A stretch of DNA of 64,000 bases from Mycobacterium sherrisii (GCF_002102355.1 NZ_LQPT01000028.1:62001-126000), one strand, 5' to 3'; positions 17,008 to 26,965 are shown, counted from the first letter of the stretch. Translations and numbers: made by a program. Notes: a model not told the origin generated them from the sequence alone.

Positions 17008-17772
17008 TTGATCCCACAACTCGCGGTCCCGGCCCGTGCTGTCGGCGGGTTCTTCGAGATGATGATCGACACCGCCCGGGCAAGCTTCCGTCGGCCCTTT
17101 CAGTTCCGCGAGTTCCTCGATCAGACGTGGATGATCGCCCGCGTGTCGCTGGTCCCGACGCTGCTGGTTTCCATCCCCTTCACCGTGCTGGTGGCCTTCA
17201 CCCTCAATATCCTGTTGCGTGAAATCGGCGCGGCCGACTTGTCCGGCGCCGGGACGGCCTTCGGCACCATCACCCAGCTGGGACCGGTGGTCACCGTGCT
17301 CGTCGTCGCGGGGGCCGGCGCCACCGCGATCTGTGCCGATTTGGGTGCTCGCACCATCCGCGAGGAAATCGACGCGATGCGGGTGCTGGGCATCGACCCG
17401 ATCCACCGGCTGGTGGTTCCGCGCGTTTTGGCGTCGACCGTTGTCGCACTGCTGCTGAACGGTTTGGTGTGTGCGATCGGTTTATCGGGTGGCTATGTCT
17501 TCTCCGTCTTTCTCCAGGGTGTCAACCCCGGTGCGTTCATCAACGGCCTGACCGTGTTGACCGGACTACGGGAGTTGGTGCTCGCCGAGGTGAAGGCGCT
17601 GCTGTTCGGCGTGATGGCCGGCCTTGTCGGGTGTTACCGCGGCCTCACCGTCAAGGGCGGGCCCAAGGGAGTCGGTAATGCCGTCAACGAAACGGTCGTC
17701 TACGCGTTCATCTGCCTGTTCGTCATCAACGTGGTGATGACCGCGATCGGCGTGCGGTTCTCGACCAAATGA
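17008..17772 (+). CDS. yrbE4A: YrbE4A, permease subunit of the Mce4 importer
   Basis: A 254-aa integral membrane protein of the MlaE/YrbE family, the same length as Rv3501c. The conserved EEIDAMRVLGIDP motif lies between membrane segments, as in other YrbE permeases. About five hydrophobic segments are visible. The start is TTG 17008 after AAAGGGGGGAG. With YrbE4B it should form the channel of the cholesterol importer, energised by an MceG ATPase encoded elsewhere. Confidence 0.95.
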   Translation: MIPQLAVPARAVGGFFEMMIDTARASFRRPFQFREFLDQTWMIARVSLVPTLLVSIPFTVLVAFTLNILLREIGAADLSGAGTAFGTITQLGPVVTVLVVAGAGATAICADLGARTIREEIDAMRVLGIDPIHRLVVPRVLASTVVALLLNGLVCAIGLSGGYVFSVFLQGVNPGAFINGLTVLTGLRELVLAEVKALLFGVMAGLVGCYRGLTVKGGPKGVGNAVNETVVYAFICLFVINVVMTAIGVRFSTK

Positions 17773-17791
17773 TGAGGCGAGTGAGCACCCG

Positions 17792-18634
17792 ATGAGCTAT
17801 GACCTCACCTACCGGTTCCGCACCTTCGCGGCCCGGTTGCAGGGCCCGGTCGACGACTTCGGCGAGCAGGCGCTGTTCTACGGGCAGACCATGCGCTATG
17901 TCCCCAACGCGCTGACCCGGTACCGCAAGGAGACGATCCGGCTCGTCGCCGAGATGACGCTGGGTGCGGGAGCGCTGGTGATGATCGGGGGCACGGTCGG
18001 CGTCGCCGCGTTTTTGACGCTGGCCTCCGGTGGCGTGATCGCCGTCCAGGGCTACTCGTCGTTGGGCAACATCGGCATCGAGGCGCTGACCGGTTTCCTG
18101 TCCGCGTTCCTGAACGTGCGCGTTGTCGCACCGGTGATCGCGGGGATCGCGCTGGCCGCGACGATCGGCGCCGGCGCGACCGCCCAGCTGGGGGCGATGC
18201 GGGTGTCGGAGGAAATCGACGCCGTGGAATGCATGGCGGTGCACTCGGTGTCCTACCTGGTCTCGACTCGCCTGATCGCCGGGCTGGTGGCGATCGTCCC
18301 GCTCTACTCCCTGTCGGTGCTCGCCGCGTTCTTCGCGGCGCGTTTCACCACGGTCTTCATCAACGGCCAGTCGGCCGGCCTGTACGACCATTACTTCAAT
18401 ACCTTTCTGATCCCGTCGGACCTGTTGTGGTCGTTCTTGCAGGCCATCGTCATGTCGATCGCGGTGATGCTGGTGCACACCTATTACGGCTACAACGCCA
18501 GCGGCGGGCCGGTCGGCGTGGGCATCGCGGTCGGGCAGGCGGTGCGTACGTCGCTGATCGTGGTCGTCGTCATTACCTTGTTCATCTCGCTGGCCGTCTA
18601 CGGCGCGTCCGGTAACTTCAACCTCTCCGGGTAA
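17792..18634 (+). CDS. yrbE4B: YrbE4B, permease subunit of the Mce4 importer
   Basis: A 280-aa MlaE-family permease identical in length to Rv3500c. The conserved loop reads SEEIDAVECMAVHSVSYLV, and GGPVGVGIAVGQAVRTS is the typical C-terminal block. Several membrane-spanning segments, including AGALVMIGGTVGVAAFLTLA. It follows yrbE4A by 19 bases and precedes mce4A by 17. Confidence 0.95.
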   Translation: MSYDLTYRFRTFAARLQGPVDDFGEQALFYGQTMRYVPNALTRYRKETIRLVAEMTLGAGALVMIGGTVGVAAFLTLASGGVIAVQGYSSLGNIGIEALTGFLSAFLNVRVVAPVIAGIALAATIGAGATAQLGAMRVSEEIDAVECMAVHSVSYLVSTRLIAGLVAIVPLYSLSVLAAFFAARFTTVFINGQSAGLYDHYFNTFLIPSDLLWSFLQAIVMSIAVMLVHTYYGYNASGGPVGVGIAVGQAVRTSLIVVVVITLFISLAVYGASGNFNLSG

Positions 18635-18651
18635 GGGGACCGCTTCGATCT

Positions 18652-19854
18652 ATGGCAGATACCGATCCACGACGCACGACGGTACGGCTGGCAGCGGCGC
18701 TGCTGGCCAGTTTGTTGGTGGCGTTCTCGGTGCTGACCTACCTCTCCTACACCGCGGCGTTCGCCTCGGTTGACACGGTCACCGTCGCCACTCCGCGGGC
18801 GGGTCTGGTGATGGACAAGGGCGCCAAGGTGAAATACCGCGGCATCCAGATCGGCAAGGTCACCGACATCAGCTACGGCGACGATCAGGCGCGGCTGACG
18901 CTGGCCATCAACAGCGACGACATGCACTTCGTGCCGTCCAACGCGGCGGTGCACATCGGGGGCAACACCATCTTCGGTGCCAAGTCGGTCGAATTCGTTC
19001 CGCCCAAAACGCCGTCGCCGATCTCCCTGCGGCCCAATGCGCATGTCGAAGCCTCGGCGGTGCAACTGGAGGTCAACACGTTGTTCCAGTCGCTGATCGA
19101 CCTGCTGCACAAGGTCGATCCGGTCGAACTGAACGGCACACTGAGCGCTTTCGCTGAGGGCCTGCGCGGCCATGGCGACGACCTGGGCGCGCTGCTGTCG
19201 GTCCTGAACACCCTTACCGCACAAGCGAATCCGAAACTGTCCACCCTGCAGGACGACTTTCGCAAGACCGCCGCCGTCACCGGCGTCTACGCCGACGCAG
19301 CACCGGACCTGAACACGATCTTCGACAACCTGCCCACCATCAACAAGACCGTCGTCGACCAACAGAAAAACCTCAACGACACACTGTTGGCGACGATCGG
19401 ACTGTCCAACAACGCCTATGACACGTTGGCGCCGGCCGAGCAGGATTTGATCGCCGCCATCAACCGGCTGCGGGCACCGGTCAAGGTGGCCGCCGACTAC
19501 TCGCCCGAACTCGGTTGCCTGTTTGCCGGTATCGAGCGCGGCATCAAGGAATTCGCCCCGCTGCTGGGTGTTCGCAAGGCAGGTCTGTTCACGTCGTCGA
19601 GCTTCGTATTGGGCGCACCGGCGTACACCTACCCCGAGTCGCTGCCGATCGTCAACGCCTCCGGTGGGCCCAATTGCCGTGGGCTACCCGACATTCCGAC
19701 CAAGCAGAACGGTGGATCGTTCTACCGGGCGCCGTTCCTGGTCACCGACAACGCCAACATCCCGTACGAGCCGTTCACCGAACTCCAGGTCGACGCGCCC
19801 TCGACGCTGCAGTTCCTGTTCCACGGTGCCTTCGCCGAACGGGACGACTTTTAA
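18652..19854 (+). CDS. mce4A: Mce4A substrate-binding protein
   Basis: A 400-aa MCE-family protein, exactly the length of Rv3499c. One N-terminal membrane anchor (residues 12-35), then an MlaD domain around residues 40-120 (TPRAGLVMDKGAKVKYRGIQIGKV) and a long helical MCE region that probably builds the periplasmic tunnel for sterols. The stop TAA overlaps the mce4B ATG (TAATG). Confidence 0.95.
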   Translation: MADTDPRRTTVRLAAALLASLLVAFSVLTYLSYTAAFASVDTVTVATPRAGLVMDKGAKVKYRGIQIGKVTDISYGDDQARLTLAINSDDMHFVPSNAAVHIGGNTIFGAKSVEFVPPKTPSPISLRPNAHVEASAVQLEVNTLFQSLIDLLHKVDPVELNGTLSAFAEGLRGHGDDLGALLSVLNTLTAQANPKLSTLQDDFRKTAAVTGVYADAAPDLNTIFDNLPTINKTVVDQQKNLNDTLLATIGLSNNAYDTLAPAEQDLIAAINRLRAPVKVAADYSPELGCLFAGIERGIKEFAPLLGVRKAGLFTSSSFVLGAPAYTYPESLPIVNASGGPNCRGLPDIPTKQNGGSFYRAPFLVTDNANIPYEPFTELQVDAPSTLQFLFHGAFAERDDF

Positions 19855-20906
19855 TGGCGGGTTCGGAAATGCCGTCGCACCGGTCGATGGTGATCAAGGT
19901 CAGCATCTTCGCCGCCACGATGCTGCTGGTCGCCGCTGGCCTGGTGGTGGTCTTCGGCGACTTCCGGTTCGGCGATGAAAACAGCTACCACGCAACGTTT
20001 ATCGACGCGTCGCGGTTGAAGGCCGGCCAGAAGGTGCGGATTTCCGGGGTGCCGGTCGGGTCGGTGACCGGCATCAAACTCAACTCCGACAACACCGTCG
20101 ACGTCGGATTCGAAATCGACAGCCGCTACACGCTGTACTCGTCGACCCGCGCGGTGATCCGCTACGAAAACCTGGTTGGCGACCGGTTTTTGGAGATCAC
20201 CTCGGGCCCCGGGGAACTGCGCAAGTTGCCGCCCGGCGGGACGATCAATGCCCAACACACCCAACCGGCGCTGGACCTCGACGCGTTGCTGGGCGGACTC
20301 AAGCCGGTGCTCAAGGGTCTCGACGCGGACAAGGTCAACACGATCAGCAGCGCGGTGATCGAGTTGTTACAGGGTCAAGGGGGGGCATTGTCGGATGTGC
20401 TGGCCAACACCAGTGCCTTCTCGACGGCACTGGGCCAGCGCGATCAGCTCATCGGTGACACGATCACCAACCTGAACACGGTGCTGGGCACCATCGATCA
20501 AAAGAGCGCCCAATTCTCGGCCAGCGTGGACCAGCTGCAACAACTGATCACCGGGCTGGCCAAAAACAAAGATTCGATCGCCGGCGCCATTCCGCCGCTG
20601 GCGTCGACCACGACGGATCTGACCGAGCTGCTGGCGAAGTCACGTCGGCCGCTGCAGGGCATCCTGGAAAATACCCGCCCACTGGCCACCGAGCTCGACA
20701 AGCGTAAGGCCGAGGTCAACAACGACATTGAGCAATTGGGCGAGGACTATCTGCGGCTTGCCGCACTCGGTGCCTACGGATCGTTCTTCAACATCTACTT
20801 CTGCTCCGTGACCATCAAGATCAACGGACCGGCCGGCAGCGACATTCTGCTGCCCCTCGGTGGTCAGGTGGATCCCAGCCAGGGGAGGTGCGCCTTTGTC
20901 AAGTAA
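19854..20906 (+). CDS. mce4B: Mce4B substrate-binding protein
   Basis: A 350-aa MCE protein equal in length to Rv3498c. Start MAGSEMPSHRSMVIKVSIFA, one anchor helix, then the MlaD domain (IDASRLKAGQKVRISGVPVG) and helical repeats. The frame extends upstream to 19515 but that part lies inside mce4A. Its 3' end carries a 12-bp tandem repeat that supplies three in-frame TAA stops in a row (20904, 20916, 20928), and it overlaps the mce4C start. Confidence 0.95.
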   Translation: MAGSEMPSHRSMVIKVSIFAATMLLVAAGLVVVFGDFRFGDENSYHATFIDASRLKAGQKVRISGVPVGSVTGIKLNSDNTVDVGFEIDSRYTLYSSTRAVIRYENLVGDRFLEITSGPGELRKLPPGGTINAQHTQPALDLDALLGGLKPVLKGLDADKVNTISSAVIELLQGQGGALSDVLANTSAFSTALGQRDQLIGDTITNLNTVLGTIDQKSAQFSASVDQLQQLITGLAKNKDSIAGAIPPLASTTTDLTELLAKSRRPLQGILENTRPLATELDKRKAEVNNDIEQLGEDYLRLAALGAYGSFFNIYFCSVTIKINGPAGSDILLPLGGQVDPSQGRCAFVK

Positions 20907-21996
20907 CACGCCAAGTAACACGCCAAGTAACCCGTCTAATGGCCCGAAACGGGAACGTGATCCCCTGCGCACCGGGGTGTTCGGCGTCGTGCTGGTGGTC
21001 TGTGTTGTGCTGCTCGCCTTCGGCTATGCCAGCTTGCCGTTCTACCCGCAGGGCAAGATGTACGACGCCTACTTCAGCGATGCCGGCGGGATCACACCCG
21101 GTAACTCGGTCTACGTCTCCGGTGTCAAAGTCGGCAAGGTGCAGGACGTCGGTCTGGCCGGCGACAGCGCCAAGGTGACGTTCTCGGTGGATCGCCACAT
21201 CGCCGTGGGCGACCAGTCGTTGGCCGCGATCCGCACCGACACCATCCTCGGCGAGCGCTCGATCGCGGTCACCCCGGCGGGTCATGGCAAGGCCACCAGC
21301 ATTCCACGCAGCCGCACGACCACGCCGTACACGCTGGCCGGTGCCCTCGAAGATCTCGGCCAGAATGCGAACAACTTGGACAAGCCGCAATTCGAGCGGG
21401 CGTTGAACGTGCTCACCGACACACTGCAGGACGCCACCCCCGAATTGCGCGGCGCGCTGGACGGGGTCACCTCGTTGTCGCGCACCCTGAACCGTCGCGA
21501 CGAGGCACTGCAAAACCTGCTGGCGCACGCGAAGTCGGTGACCGCGGCGCTGTCCGACCGGGCCAACCAGGTCAACCAACTGGTGAACGACGGCAATGAG
21601 TTGTTCGCCGCGCTCGATGAGCGTCGAGGTGCACTGGCGCAACTGATCTCGGGGATCAGCGGTTTGTCGGCGCAGATTTCCGGTTTCGTCGCCGACAACC
21701 GCAAAGAATTCGGCCCGGCGCTGAGCAAGCTCAACGACGTGTTGAGCAATCTCAACGAACGCCGCGACTACATCACCGAGGCGCTCAAGCGGCTGCCCAC
21801 TTACGCAACCGAACTCGGCGAGGTGGTGGGCTCGGGGCCCGGATTCAACGTCAACGTCTACGGGGTGATCCCGGCGCCGCTGCTGGCCGCGATGTTCGAC
21901 TTCTTCTATCAACCGGGGAAGTTGCCGGCCAGCCTGTCGGACTACCTGCGCGGGCTTATTCAGGAGCGCTGGATCATCAGGCCGAAGTCACCATGA
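20896..21996 (+). CDS. mce4C: Mce4C substrate-binding protein
   Basis: A 366-aa MCE protein, about nine residues longer than Rv3497c. I chose TTG 20896, preceded by AGGGGAGG and overlapping mce4B by 11 bases. The N-terminus is a short repeat (LSSNTPSNTPSNPSNGPK) encoded by the 12-bp tandem repeat, ahead of the anchor helix VFGVVLVVCVVLLAFGYA. The MlaD domain begins YFSDAGGITPGNSVYVSGVK. The extra residues are probably a cytoplasmic tail of variable length. Confidence 0.92.
   Translation: MSSNTPSNTPSNPSNGPKRERDPLRTGVFGVVLVVCVVLLAFGYASLPFYPQGKMYDAYFSDAGGITPGNSVYVSGVKVGKVQDVGLAGDSAKVTFSVDRHIAVGDQSLAAIRTDTILGERSIAVTPAGHGKATSIPRSRTTTPYTLAGALEDLGQNANNLDKPQFERALNVLTDTLQDATPELRGALDGVTSLSRTLNRRDEALQNLLAHAKSVTAALSDRANQVNQLVNDGNELFAALDERRGALAQLISGISGLSAQISGFVADNRKEFGPALSKLNDVLSNLNERRDYITEALKRLPTYATELGEVVGSGPGFNVNVYGVIPAPLLAAMFDFFYQPGKLPASLSDYLRGLIQERWIIRPKSP
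20901..20934 (+). repeat. 12-bp tandem repeat at the mce4B/mce4C junction
   Basis: AAGTAACACGCC occurs twice, followed by a partial third copy (AAGTAACCCG). The period is a multiple of three. In the mce4B frame each copy reads TAA; in the mce4C frame it encodes SNTP/SNTP/SNPS. Confidence 0.9.
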
Positions 21997-22003
21997 TGCA
22001 GAG

Positions 22004-23449
22004 ATGGTCTTCATGAGCAGGCTCACCCGCAGCCGAGGGCTGCGCTACTTCACCATCATCGCGCTGGTCGCGGTGCTGGTGGGTGGCGTGTATGTGCTGA
22101 CGTCACAAGCGAATAACCGCACCATCGTCGGCTACTTCACGTCCGCGGTCGGGCTGTATCCCGGTGACCAGGTACGCATCCTCGGGGTCCCGGTGGGCAC
22201 GATCGACTCGATCGAACCCCGGCCGTCCGACGTCAAGATCACGATGACGGTGCCCAAGGACGTGAAGATCCCGAAGGATGCGCGGGCGGTCGTCATGTCA
22301 CCCAATCTGGTTGCGGCGCGCTTCATTCAGATCGCGCCGGCCTACACCGGCGGGGCGGTGCTGCCCGACGGCGGCAGCATCGACCTCAACCGCACCGCGG
22401 TGCCGGTGGAGTGGGACGAGGTAAAGGAAGCGTTGACTCAGCTGTCGGTTTCGCTGGGTCCGACCAGCGGTTCCATGCAGGGGCCGCTGGGCGCGGCGAT
22501 CAACCAGGCCGCCAACACGTTCGACGGCAAGGGCGAATCGTTCCACAACGCGCTGCGGGAGCTTTCGCAAGTCGCCGGGCGACTGGGAGACTCGCGCAAC
22601 GACATCTTCGGCACGGTCAAAAATCTGCAGATTCTGGTCAACGCGTTGTCGGAGAGCAACGAGCAGATCGTGCAGTTCGCCGGTAACGTCGCGTCGGTCT
22701 CCCAGGTGCTCGCCGATAGCTCGCGACACCTGGACAACACCCTGGGCACCCTCAATCAGGCGCTGTCCGACATCCGCGGCTTCCTGCACGAAAACAACTC
22801 GACACTGATCGACACCGTCAACCAGCTCAACGATTTCAGCAAGACGTTGAGCGACCAAAGCGACAACATCGAACAGGTGCTGCACGTCGCGGGGCCCGGT
22901 ATCGCCAACTTCTACAACATCTATGACCCGGCGCAGGGCACGCTCAACGGCCTGTTGTCGATCCCCGAGTTCGCCAACCCGGTCCAGTTCATCTGCGGTG
23001 GGTCCTTCGAAACCGCCGGCGGCCCAAGGGCTCCCGATTACTACCGGCGCGCGGAGCTGTGCCGCGAGCGGCTGGGGCCGGTGCTGCGCCGGCTGGCAGT
23101 GAACTACCCGCCGATCATGTTCCACCCGCTCAACACCATCACGGCGTACAAGGGGCAGATCATCTACGACACCCCCGAGACGCAAGCCAAGGCGCAGACC
23201 CCGATCCCGGAGCTGACCTGGGTGCCGGCCAAGGGCGCGGCGCCTGGCCCCACGCAGAATCCGGCCGACCTGCAGGCACTGTTGGTGCCGACGGCCCCGC
23301 AGGCCGCCGCGCCGCCGGGTGCTCCGGCTCCGGCGAACGGACCCGGACCGGGCCCGGGTGCCGGTTCGGCGTTCGGTCCGCTGCCCGGTCCCGCCCCCAC
23401 CCCCGCACCTTCGGCGGGCCTGCAGGACGGTCAGGGGTCGGGCGGATGA
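22004..23449 (+). CDS. mce4D: Mce4D substrate-binding protein
   Basis: A 481-aa MCE protein. ATG 22004 or 22013 (MSRLTRSRGLRYFT) could start it; neither has a clear ribosome site. Anchor helix near residues 14-32, MlaD domain (YFTSAVGLYPGDQVRILGVPVG), long helical region, then a C-terminal proline- and glycine-rich tail after residue 395 (PQAAAPPGAPAPANGPGPG). Overlaps lprN as ATGA. The tail probably extends into the cell wall. Confidence 0.93.
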   Translation: MVFMSRLTRSRGLRYFTIIALVAVLVGGVYVLTSQANNRTIVGYFTSAVGLYPGDQVRILGVPVGTIDSIEPRPSDVKITMTVPKDVKIPKDARAVVMSPNLVAARFIQIAPAYTGGAVLPDGGSIDLNRTAVPVEWDEVKEALTQLSVSLGPTSGSMQGPLGAAINQAANTFDGKGESFHNALRELSQVAGRLGDSRNDIFGTVKNLQILVNALSESNEQIVQFAGNVASVSQVLADSSRHLDNTLGTLNQALSDIRGFLHENNSTLIDTVNQLNDFSKTLSDQSDNIEQVLHVAGPGIANFYNIYDPAQGTLNGLLSIPEFANPVQFICGGSFETAGGPRAPDYYRRAELCRERLGPVLRRLAVNYPPIMFHPLNTITAYKGQIIYDTPETQAKAQTPIPELTWVPAKGAAPGPTQNPADLQALLVPTAPQAAAPPGAPAPANGPGPGPGAGSAFGPLPGPAPTPAPSAGLQDGQGSGG

Positions 23450-24597
23450 GGCGAATCTTGTTGCGCGGCGGCGCCTTGGTGACGGGCAGCGTATTGCTGG
23501 CCGGGTGCCAATTCGATGGCCTGAACTCCATCGCGATGCCCGGGACCGCCGGCCACGGCAGCGGCGCCTTTACGGTCACCGTCGAGATGGCCGACGTGGC
23601 GACGCTGCCGCAGAACTCTCCGGTGATGATCGACGATGTCACCGTCGGCAGTGTCTCCGGTATCTCAGCCGAGCAGCGCAGCGACGGATCCTTCTACGCC
23701 GCAGTGAAATTGGCGTTGGACAAGAATGTCGTCCTGCCGGCGAACGCGACCGCGACCGTCGCGCAGACATCGCTGCTGGGTTCGCTGCACATCGATCTGG
23801 CCCCGCCGAAGGGCAAGCCGGCGACCGGCCGGCTGGCCAACGGATCCAAGATCGCCGAATCCAACACGGGTCGCTTTCCCACCACCGAAGAGGTGTTCTC
23901 CGCGCTCGGTGTCGTGGTCAACAAGGGCAATCTTGGTGCCCTGGAAGAGATTACGGACGAGACCTACCAGGCGGTGGCCGGCAGGCAGGACCAGTTCCAG
24001 GGCCTGCTCCCCAGGCTCGCGGAGCTGACGTCGGGACTGAGCCGGCAGGTCGGTGACATCATCGACGCGATCGACGGCCTGAACAGGTTCTCCGCGACGC
24101 TGGCCCGCGACAAGGACAACCTGAGCCGGACGCTGGACACTTTGCCGGAGGCGTTGCGGGTGCTCAACAAGAATCGGGCCCACATCGTCGAGGCATTCGG
24201 CGCGCTGAAAAAACTGGCGACGGTCACCTCACACGTGCTGTCGAAGACCAAGACCGACTTCGCCGAGGACCTCAAGGGCCTGTACTCGGTCGTCAAGGCG
24301 CTCAACGACAACCGGAAGAACTTCGTCACCTCGCTGCAGCTGCTGCTGACCTTCCCGTTCCCGAACTTCGGCATCAAGCAAGCCGTGCGTGGCGACTACC
24401 TCAACGTGTTCACCACCTTCGACCTCACCTTGCGGCGGCTGGGTGAAACATTCTTCACCACTGCCTATTTCGACCCGAACATGGCGCACATGTCCGAGAT
24501 CCTCAATCCGCCCGACTTCTTGATCGGTGAATTGGCCAACCTGAGCGGACAGGCCGCCGACCCGTTCAAGATCCCGCCCGGCACGGCAGCGCAGTAG
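23446..24597 (+). CDS. lprN: Mce4E lipoprotein LprN
   Basis: A 383-aa MCE protein with a lipoprotein signal: MRRILLRGGALVTGSVLLAGC, lipobox LLAGC. Length matches Rv3495c (384 aa). The MlaD domain follows (LPQNSPVMIDDVTVGSVSG). ATG 23446 overlaps the mce4D stop. The E subunit of every mycobacterial Mce operon is the lipoprotein, probably seating the tunnel in the membrane. The extended frame back to 23059 belongs to mce4D territory and is not coding. Confidence 0.95.
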   Translation: MRRILLRGGALVTGSVLLAGCQFDGLNSIAMPGTAGHGSGAFTVTVEMADVATLPQNSPVMIDDVTVGSVSGISAEQRSDGSFYAAVKLALDKNVVLPANATATVAQTSLLGSLHIDLAPPKGKPATGRLANGSKIAESNTGRFPTTEEVFSALGVVVNKGNLGALEEITDETYQAVAGRQDQFQGLLPRLAELTSGLSRQVGDIIDAIDGLNRFSATLARDKDNLSRTLDTLPEALRVLNKNRAHIVEAFGALKKLATVTSHVLSKTKTDFAEDLKGLYSVVKALNDNRKNFVTSLQLLLTFPFPNFGIKQAVRGDYLNVFTTFDLTLRRLGETFFTTAYFDPNMAHMSEILNPPDFLIGELANLSGQAADPFKIPPGTAAQ

Positions 24598-24608
24598 GGG
24601 CGGCGTAG

Positions 24609-26273
24609 ATGATCGACAGACTCACCCGGATTCAGTTGTGGATATTCGCCGTGATCACGGTGATCACGCTGACCGTCATGGCGATCTTCTATCTGCGGCT
24701 GCCCGCCACGTTCGGCCTCGGAACGTACGAGGTGAGTGCGGACTTCGTCGCGGGTGGCGGCCTGTACAAGAGCGCCAACGTCACATACCGCGGCGTCGCC
24801 GTCGGCCGGGTGGACGCGGTGGGGTTGAACCCCAGCGGCGTCACCGCCCGGATGCGGCTCAACAGCGGCACGCCCATCCCGTCCAACGTCGTCGCCACGG
24901 TGAAGAGCGTGTCCGCCGTGGGTGAGCAGTACATCGATCTGGTGCCACCGAGCAAGCCCGCGACGACCAAATTGCACGACGGCTCTCGGATCGATCGGGC
25001 CAACACCCGCATCGGCCAAGACGTCTCCGACCTGTTGAAGCGGGCCGAGACGCTGGTCAACAGTCTCGGCGACACCAGGCTGCGGGAGTTGCTGCACGAG
25101 ACGTTCCAGGCGGCTAACGGGTCGGGGCCGGAATTGGCCCGGCTGCTCGAATCGGCGCGATTGCTGGTGGACGAGGCCAATGCCGACTATCCGCAGGTGT
25201 CACAGCTGATCGATCAGGCCGGCCCGCTGCTGGAGTCTCAGATTCGCGCCGGTGCCGACATCAAATCGCTGTCCGACGGGTTGGCCCGGTTCACCTCCGA
25301 AGTGCGTCGAGCCGACCCGCAGCTGCGCTCGACGTTGGCGACCGCGCCGGGCGCGACCGACGAAGCCAGCACGGCGTTTTCCGGCATTCGCCCGTCGTTT
25401 CCCGCGCTGGCCGCCAACCTGGCCAACCTGGGCCGAGTGGGCGTGATCTACCACAAGTCGATCGAACAACTCCTGGTGGTGTTGCCCGCACTGTTCGCGG
25501 CGATCGCCACGGCCGCGGGCGGCGCGCCCCAGGACGAGGGCGCCAAGCTGGACTTCAAGCTCGACCTCAACGACCCGCCCCCGTGCGCCGTCGGCTTCCT
25601 GCCCCCACCGCTGATGCGCACCCCCGCCGACGAGACGCTGCGCGAGCTCCCGAGCGATTTATACTGCAAGGTTGCCCAAAACGACCCCAGCACGGTCCGG
25701 GGCGCGCGCAACTATCCGTGCCAGGAGTTTCCCGGCAAGCGGGCTCCGACCATTCAGCTGTGCCGCGACCCGAAGGGTTATGTGCCGGTGGGCCGTAACC
25801 CGTGGCGCGGTCCGCCGGTGCCGTACAACACCCCGCAGACCAACGGGCTGAACACGTTGCCGCCCAACAAATTTCCTTACATTCCGCCGGAGGCAGAGCC
25901 GGACCCTGGCACACCGATCGTCGGCCCACCGCCGCCGGGCGTGGTGCCGGGGCCGGGGCCGCTGCCCAACCACCAGCCGGCCTACTCGCCGCCGCCACCC
26001 AACGACAACGGTCCGCCGCCGCCGTTCACGTCGTGGCAACCGCCCGGCGTGCCCCCGGTCCCGCCGCAACTCCCGTATCCGAAGTGGCTGCCCCCACCGG
26101 CGCCGGCACCCGGGGCAGGCCCGCAGGCCAGTGGGCCCGCGTACACCACCTATGACCCGGATACCGGCGCCTTTAGGGATCCGGCAGGAGGGACTGGTAT
26201 TTTCGCGGCCGGCGGAAACACGTCCAAAGCCGAGAACTGGGTGGACCTGATGCTTGATCCGAGGCCGATGTAG
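24609..26273 (+). CDS. mce4F: Mce4F substrate-binding protein
   Basis: A 554-aa MCE protein (Rv3494c is 564 aa). Anchor helix LWIFAVITVITLTVMAIFYL, MlaD domain (FVAGGGLYKSANVTYRGVAVG), helical region, then a very proline-rich tail from about residue 420 (PPPGVVPGPGPLPNHQPAYS). Two cysteines near residues 330 and 355 are in the conserved pre-tail block. The stop TAG overlaps the GTG of mam4A. Confidence 0.94.
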   Translation: MIDRLTRIQLWIFAVITVITLTVMAIFYLRLPATFGLGTYEVSADFVAGGGLYKSANVTYRGVAVGRVDAVGLNPSGVTARMRLNSGTPIPSNVVATVKSVSAVGEQYIDLVPPSKPATTKLHDGSRIDRANTRIGQDVSDLLKRAETLVNSLGDTRLRELLHETFQAANGSGPELARLLESARLLVDEANADYPQVSQLIDQAGPLLESQIRAGADIKSLSDGLARFTSEVRRADPQLRSTLATAPGATDEASTAFSGIRPSFPALAANLANLGRVGVIYHKSIEQLLVVLPALFAAIATAAGGAPQDEGAKLDFKLDLNDPPPCAVGFLPPPLMRTPADETLRELPSDLYCKVAQNDPSTVRGARNYPCQEFPGKRAPTIQLCRDPKGYVPVGRNPWRGPPVPYNTPQTNGLNTLPPNKFPYIPPEAEPDPGTPIVGPPPPGVVPGPGPLPNHQPAYSPPPPNDNGPPPPFTSWQPPGVPPVPPQLPYPKWLPPPAPAPGAGPQASGPAYTTYDPDTGAFRDPAGGTGIFAAGGNTSKAENWVDLMLDPRPM

Positions 26274-26965
26274 TGGCTTCTCCGACACCACGGGTGCGTC
26301 GGCGGGCGTCGCGGGCGGCGGGGCCGGCGAAGGTCGAGCAGCCGGACGCGGCCGCCACGGTTGCGGTCGACGCGCCCGCCGAGCCGAAGAAGCAAACCCC
26401 GAGACGCGCCGGGACGCTCAAGACGGTCAAGCCGCCGCCGCGGCGCAGGCCGAATCGCGTCCTGGTCGGCTGGATCTCGTTCGCGGCCGCGTTGCTGGCG
26501 ATCGGCTCGCTGGCCGCCGGCGTGGCCGTGCTCGTCATTCAACAGCGGCACGCCCAGGCGGCGCAGGACCGCGATCAGCGCTTCGTCGATACCGCCACCC
26601 AGACCGTCGTCAACATGTTCAGCTACAAACAGGACAACATCGACGAGAGCGTGAATCGGTTCTACAACGGCACCAGCGGTCCGTTGCGCGGCATGCTCGG
26701 TGCCAACAACAACATCGAAAACCTGAAGGCCTTGTTCCGCTCGACGAACGCGACGTCGGAGGCGGTGATCAACGGCGCGGCGCTGGAAGGCATTGACACC
26801 GTGACCGATAACGCGTCGGTGCTGGTGTCGGTGCGGGTCACGGTGGCCGACATCGACGGCGTCCACAAGCCGTCCCTGCCGTACCGGCTACGCGTCATCG
26901 TGCACGAGGATGAGCAGGGCCACATGACGGGCTACGACCTGAAGTATCCCGACGGGGGCAACTGA
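26273..26965 (+). CDS. mam4A: Mce-associated membrane protein Mam4A
   Basis: A 230-aa protein with a basic, proline-rich cytoplasmic N-terminus, one membrane segment near residues 60-84 (LVGWISFAAALLAIGSLAAG), and an extracytoplasmic domain of the Mce-associated family. GTG 26273 overlaps the mce4F stop. Mam proteins are thought to stabilise Mce complexes. Matches Rv3493c (242 aa). Confidence 0.88.
   Translation: MASPTPRVRRRASRAAGPAKVEQPDAAATVAVDAPAEPKKQTPRRAGTLKTVKPPPRRRPNRVLVGWISFAAALLAIGSLAAGVAVLVIQQRHAQAAQDRDQRFVDTATQTVVNMFSYKQDNIDESVNRFYNGTSGPLRGMLGANNNIENLKALFRSTNATSEAVINGAALEGIDTVTDNASVLVSVRVTVADIDGVHKPSLPYRLRVIVHEDEQGHMTGYDLKYPDGGN

Noticed and set aside
20901-20934. CRISPR-like short repeat
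   Set aside because: Tandem without spacers and inside coding sequence, so a coding microsatellite rather than CRISPR.
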